Source: Desulfobacteraceae bacterium
Lineage (GTDB): Bacteria; Desulfobacterota; Desulfobulbia; Desulfobulbales; Desulfobulbaceae
NCBI GenBank assembly: GCA_022837185.1
Contig: JALHJD010000003.1
Coordinates: 1 to 28,359 of the forward strand
Direction of reading: 5' to 3'
Length of the DNA: 28,359 bases
The notes under the pieces were generated by a model that was given only the letters and a program-made list of their open reading frames with translations, searched no databases and was not told where the DNA came from. The position numbers were made by a program, and so were the translations under genes. Below, piece by piece: positions 25,380 to 28,359 of the stretch. The number at the start of each line of letters is the position of its first letter. Positions within the stretch are counted from its first letter, which is position 1.

Positions 25380-28052
25380 CTATTCCTTGTCGAGCAGGGT
25401 CCGGACTTCGTAGAGTTGCTGCAAGGCTTCGAGGGGGGTCAGCTTGTCGGGATTCAGGTCCCTGAGCAATTTTCGCAGGGGATCATCCTGAGGCGTGAAC
25501 AGGGAAAGCTGGCTGGGATGGTGCCGGTCTCTTTTTTTCGTTCGGGAGACGGCGATGGCCGGCTCCCCGTTGCGGTTGAATTCTCCCTGTTCAATATTCC
25601 GGAGGATTTCATGGGCTCTGCTTACCACGTGATCCGGCACCCCGGCCAATGAGGCGACCTGGATGCCGTAGCTCCTGTTTGTCGCCCCCCTGACCAGGTG
25701 ATGGAGAAAAATGATGGAATCGTTCCATTCGCGCACGGCAATGGAATAGTTCTGGATCCGCGGGTTGGTCGCGGCCAGGTCGGTCAGTTCATGGTAGTGG
25801 GTGGCGAACAGGGTCTTGACCCCCCGGCCGTTTTTTTCCGACAATTCCTCGGTCACGGCCCAGGCGATGGCCAGGCCGTCGTAGGTGGAGGTGCCCCGGC
25901 CGATCTCGTCAAGGATGACCAGGCTTCTGTCGGTGGCGTTGTGCAGAATGTTGGCGGTTTCGTTCATCTCCACCATGAAGGTCGACTGGCCCCGGCGCAG
26001 GTCGTCCATGGCGCCGACCCGGGTGAAGATGCGGTCGACGATGCAGATGTCGGCATGTTCCGCGGGGACGAAGCTGCCGACGTGGGCCATGAGGACGATG
26101 AGGGCGGTCTGGCGGAGGACCGTCGATTTCCCGGCCATGTTGGGGCCGGTGATGATGAGCAGTTCATTCTCCTGGTGGTCGAGCTGGATATCGTTGGGAA
26201 CAAACCGGCCCGGATCCATGGCCCGTTCGATGACCGGATGGCGGCCGGCGGTGATGGTGATCCGGTCGTCGTCGTTGATCACCGGCTTGGTGTAGTGATA
26301 GCGGTTTGCCGCTTCGGCCAGGCCGGCGAGAAAATCGAGGCGGGCAATCAGGCCGGCGGTTTTGAGAATCCGGTCGCTCTGGCCGGCAATGTGGCTGCGG
26401 ATGTCGCAGAACAGGGTGTACTCCAGATCCAGGCGTTTCTCCTGGGCTGAGGCGATGTTGTTTTCCAGCTCTTTCAATTCGGGGGTGATAAACCGTTCGG
26501 CGTTGACCAGGGTCTGCTTGCGGATGAAGTAGTCGGGAATATCGTCGGCCCTGGTGCGGCTCACTTCAAAATAGTAGCCGAACACCTTGTTGTAGCCCAC
26601 CTTGAGTTTGGCAATGCCGCTGCGCTCCCGCTCCTTCTGCTCCAGGTTGAGGATCAGCTGTTTGCCGTCGCGCAGCAGGTGAATCAGCCCGTCCAGCTCG
26701 GCGTGATATCCTTCCCGGATCAGGCCGCCTTCCCGGAGGGTGACCGGGGCGTCCTCGCGGACGGCCCGGTCAATGAGGTCATGGAGATCGTCCAGCTCGT
26801 CCATTTCCTCGCCGATGTCGCGGGCCAGACCGGCTTGGACGTCCAGGAGGAGGCTCTTGATTTCAGGCAGCTGGGCCAGGGAGACCTTCAGGCTGCCCAT
26901 GTCCCGGGCATTGCCGTGGCCAAGGACCAGCCGGCTGCAAAGCCGCTCCAGGTCGTACATGTTCTGCAGCGCCTTCCTGAGGGCCAGCCGTCTGTTGCCG
27001 TCCTTGAAAAGCTGCTCGACCGCATCGAGCCGGCGCCGGATTTGCCCGGGATCCTGCAGGGGAAACAGGAGCCTGGTGTGCAGCAGGCGGGCGCCCATGG
27101 GGGTGCAGGTCAGGTCCAGCACAGCCAGGAGGGAGCCCTCCCGGCCGGAGCCGAGGATGGTGGCCGTGAGTTCGAGGTTGCGGCGCGAGGATTCGTCAAT
27201 GATCATGCAGTCGCCGCGGTTCAAAGGCCTCAGGCGCCGGATGAAGGACAGGTCGGTTTTCTGGGTCTCCTGGATATAGGCCAGCAGCGCCCCGGCCGCA
27301 CCCAGCCCCGCTGTCATGTGTTCACAGCCGAAACCGGCGAGGTTGGCGGTGCGGAAATGATCGGTCAGGGTCGCGGCGGCGGCGTCGGGGGCAAAGGTGA
27401 CGTCCTGGCGGGGTGTGAGGCACAGGCCGGGGAACACGATCTGCAGGGTATTGAGGACCGGGTCCAGCAGCTCCCTGTCCTGTTCGGCAAGGATGATCTC
27501 CGCCGGCTGCATGAGGCTTATCTCTTCGACCAGCTGATCAGCCTTGCCCTGCGCCGTTTCCAGTTCGGTGACCAGGAATTCCCCGGTTGAGACGTCCAGA
27601 AAGCTCAAGCCGGCGATGGCTCTGCCTCTCTGGGCGGACAGGAGGGCGATGGCGCAGACATAGCGGTTGCTTTTTTCATCAAGGAGCTGCTCCTCGGTCG
27701 TCACCCCGGGGGTGACGACGCGGATGACCTCGCGCTTGACGATGCTCTTGGCCTGGGCGGGGTCCTCGATCTGCTCGCAGATGGCCACCCGGTGGCCGGC
27801 CTTGACCATTTTGGCCAGGTAGCCCGAAACGGCGTGATAGGGGACACCGCACATGGGAACCCTGTTCTCGTCGTCCTTGCTGCTGCGGGAGGTCAGGGTA
27901 ATCCCGAGGACTTTGGAGGCGGTGACCGCATCATCGAAGAACATCTCGTAGAAATCGCCCATGCGGTAAAAGAGAATGGCGTCCCGGTATTGATCCTTGA
28001 TGTCCAGGTACTGTTTGAGCATGGGAGTTATTTTGACCGGCGGGCTATTCAT
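25380..28052 (-). CDS. mutS: DNA mismatch repair protein MutS
   Basis: An 890-residue mismatch-recognition ATPase. Phe34-Tyr-Glu36 in MGDFYEMFF is the mismatch-reading wedge. The Walker A loop is TGPNMAGKST with Lys642, and Walker B is LVILDEIGRGTSTYDG. The C-terminal tail carries QLSLF, a canonical beta-clamp-binding motif, followed by the family's final helix (LTPLEALQQLYEVRTLL). I start it at 28052 because GGAGGAA lies about five bases ahead and the protein then begins NSPPVKITPMLKQY; the open frame extends seven codons further to 28073. The start overlaps the end of the HIT gene by eight bases, so the two are cotranscribed. Confidence 0.97.
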   Translation of the reverse strand: MNSPPVKITPMLKQYLDIKDQYRDAILFYRMGDFYEMFFDDAVTASKVLGITLTSRSSKDDENRVPMCGVPYHAVSGYLAKMVKAGHRVAICEQIEDPAQAKSIVKREVIRVVTPGVTTEEQLLDEKSNRYVCAIALLSAQRGRAIAGLSFLDVSTGEFLVTELETAQGKADQLVEEISLMQPAEIILAEQDRELLDPVLNTLQIVFPGLCLTPRQDVTFAPDAAAATLTDHFRTANLAGFGCEHMTAGLGAAGALLAYIQETQKTDLSFIRRLRPLNRGDCMIIDESSRRNLELTATILGSGREGSLLAVLDLTCTPMGARLLHTRLLFPLQDPGQIRRRLDAVEQLFKDGNRRLALRKALQNMYDLERLCSRLVLGHGNARDMGSLKVSLAQLPEIKSLLLDVQAGLARDIGEEMDELDDLHDLIDRAVREDAPVTLREGGLIREGYHAELDGLIHLLRDGKQLILNLEQKERERSGIAKLKVGYNKVFGYYFEVSRTRADDIPDYFIRKQTLVNAERFITPELKELENNIASAQEKRLDLEYTLFCDIRSHIAGQSDRILKTAGLIARLDFLAGLAEAANRYHYTKPVINDDDRITITAGRHPVIERAMDPGRFVPNDIQLDHQENELLIITGPNMAGKSTVLRQTALIVLMAHVGSFVPAEHADICIVDRIFTRVGAMDDLRRGQSTFMVEMNETANILHNATDRSLVILDEIGRGTSTYDGLAIAWAVTEELSEKNGRGVKTLFATHYHELTDLAATNPRIQNYSIAVREWNDSIIFLHHLVRGATNRSYGIQVASLAGVPDHVVSRAHEILRNIEQGEFNRNGEPAIAVSRTKKRDRHHPSQLSLFTPQDDPLRKLLRDLNPDKLTPLEALQQLYEVRTLLDKE

Positions 28053-28359
28053 TCTTTTCCTCCGGCGGGGCAAGGAGCTGAAAGTCCGGAAGCAGCATGG
28101 CGTAGGTCGCCTCGATATGCTGCGGGATGGTCCGGATTTCCGCGGTCACGGTCATGAAATTATGGTCGCCCTCCCATCTGGGGACGACATGGATATGCAG
28201 GTGGTCGTCGATGCCCGCGCCGGCCGCCCTGCCCAGGTTGATGCCGATGTTGAATCCGTCCGGGCGGAGGCGGTCGGAGAGTATCCGGCTGCAGTGCTGA
28301 AGCATGGTCATGAGGGCGAGGTTTTCCTGGGGCCCCAGGGCGGAAAGTTCACCCACATG
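28045..28359 (-). CDS. HIT-family nucleotide hydrolase/phosphorylase, C-terminal part (5'-truncated by window)
   Basis: The last 104 residues of a histidine-triad protein. The catalytic block DDHLHIHVVPRWEGDHNFM contains the H-x-H-x-H motif, preceded by FNIGINLGRAAGAG, which positions the nucleotide. The arrangement matches the Ap4A-phosphorylase/FHIT-like branch, which splits dinucleoside polyphosphates. The start lies beyond the right edge; a GTG at 28356 is only an internal valine codon. It ends with TAG at 28045-28047, inside the mutS start region. Confidence 0.88.
   Translation of the reverse strand, partial: HVGELSALGPQENLALMTMLQHCSRILSDRLRPDGFNIGINLGRAAGAGIDDHLHIHVVPRWEGDHNFMTVTAEIRTIPQHIEATYAMLLPDFQLLAPPEEKNE

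Noticed and set aside
26679..27590. Plus-strand open frame of 303 codons opposite mutS
   Set aside because: Shadow of mutS; low-complexity Gly/Val/Gln-rich translation without homology signals.

Overview
The window is a GC-rich, densely coded bacterial chromosome segment. It most likely comes from a Desulfobacterota (delta-proteobacterial, possibly Desulfobulbales-like) sulfur- or metal-cycling anaerobe. The clues are an ATP synthase operon ordered b'-b-delta-alpha-gamma-beta-epsilon with no a or c genes, a b subunit with a signal-peptide-like N-terminus, a stand-alone GltD-like flavoprotein with two iron-sulfur motifs, and an oleABCD set. The taxonomic call is inference; there is no rRNA to settle it.

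Layout. Positions 1-318: the C-terminal end of a sodium:solute symporter and its terminator. 390-947: an isochorismatase-fold hydrolase with a TATAAT box so close to its ATG that the mRNA may be leaderless. 1151-3802: alaS. 3836-15417: an 11.6-kb single-strand lipid gene cluster. 15573-21576: seven ATP synthase genes, closed by a strong terminator. 21878-23290: GltD-like oxidoreductase. On the minus strand, 23349-25232 is an AMIN-domain cell-wall amidase, 25380-28052 is mutS, and 28045-28359 is the end of a HIT-family gene.

The centre of interest is the lipid cluster. Its first half holds a nearly complete dedicated type II fatty-acid machine: ketosynthase, acyl carrier protein, ketoreductase (FabG), dehydratase (FabZ) and enoyl reductase (FabI-like). 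Two different CrtI/phytoene-desaturase-like flavoproteins sit in the middle of it. Its second half is oleA-oleB-oleC-oleD, the head-to-head olefin pathway: thiolase-like condensation, beta-keto reduction, beta-lactone formation and decarboxylation to a long-chain alkene. A small DUF1232 membrane protein lies between the halves. My reading is that the first half builds an unusual, probably polyunsaturated, acyl chain on its own carrier protein. The flavoproteins would set or rearrange the double bonds, and OleABCD would join two such chains into a very long polyunsaturated hydrocarbon. Type II FAS genes next to phytoene-desaturase-like genes also recall the clusters proposed for ladderane lipids in anammox bacteria. 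The individual families are known. The complete FAS-flavoprotein-Ole assembly, and the chemistry of the two flavoproteins, are the parts that look undescribed.

I saw no tRNA, rRNA, CRISPR array, insertion sequence or prophage remnant.
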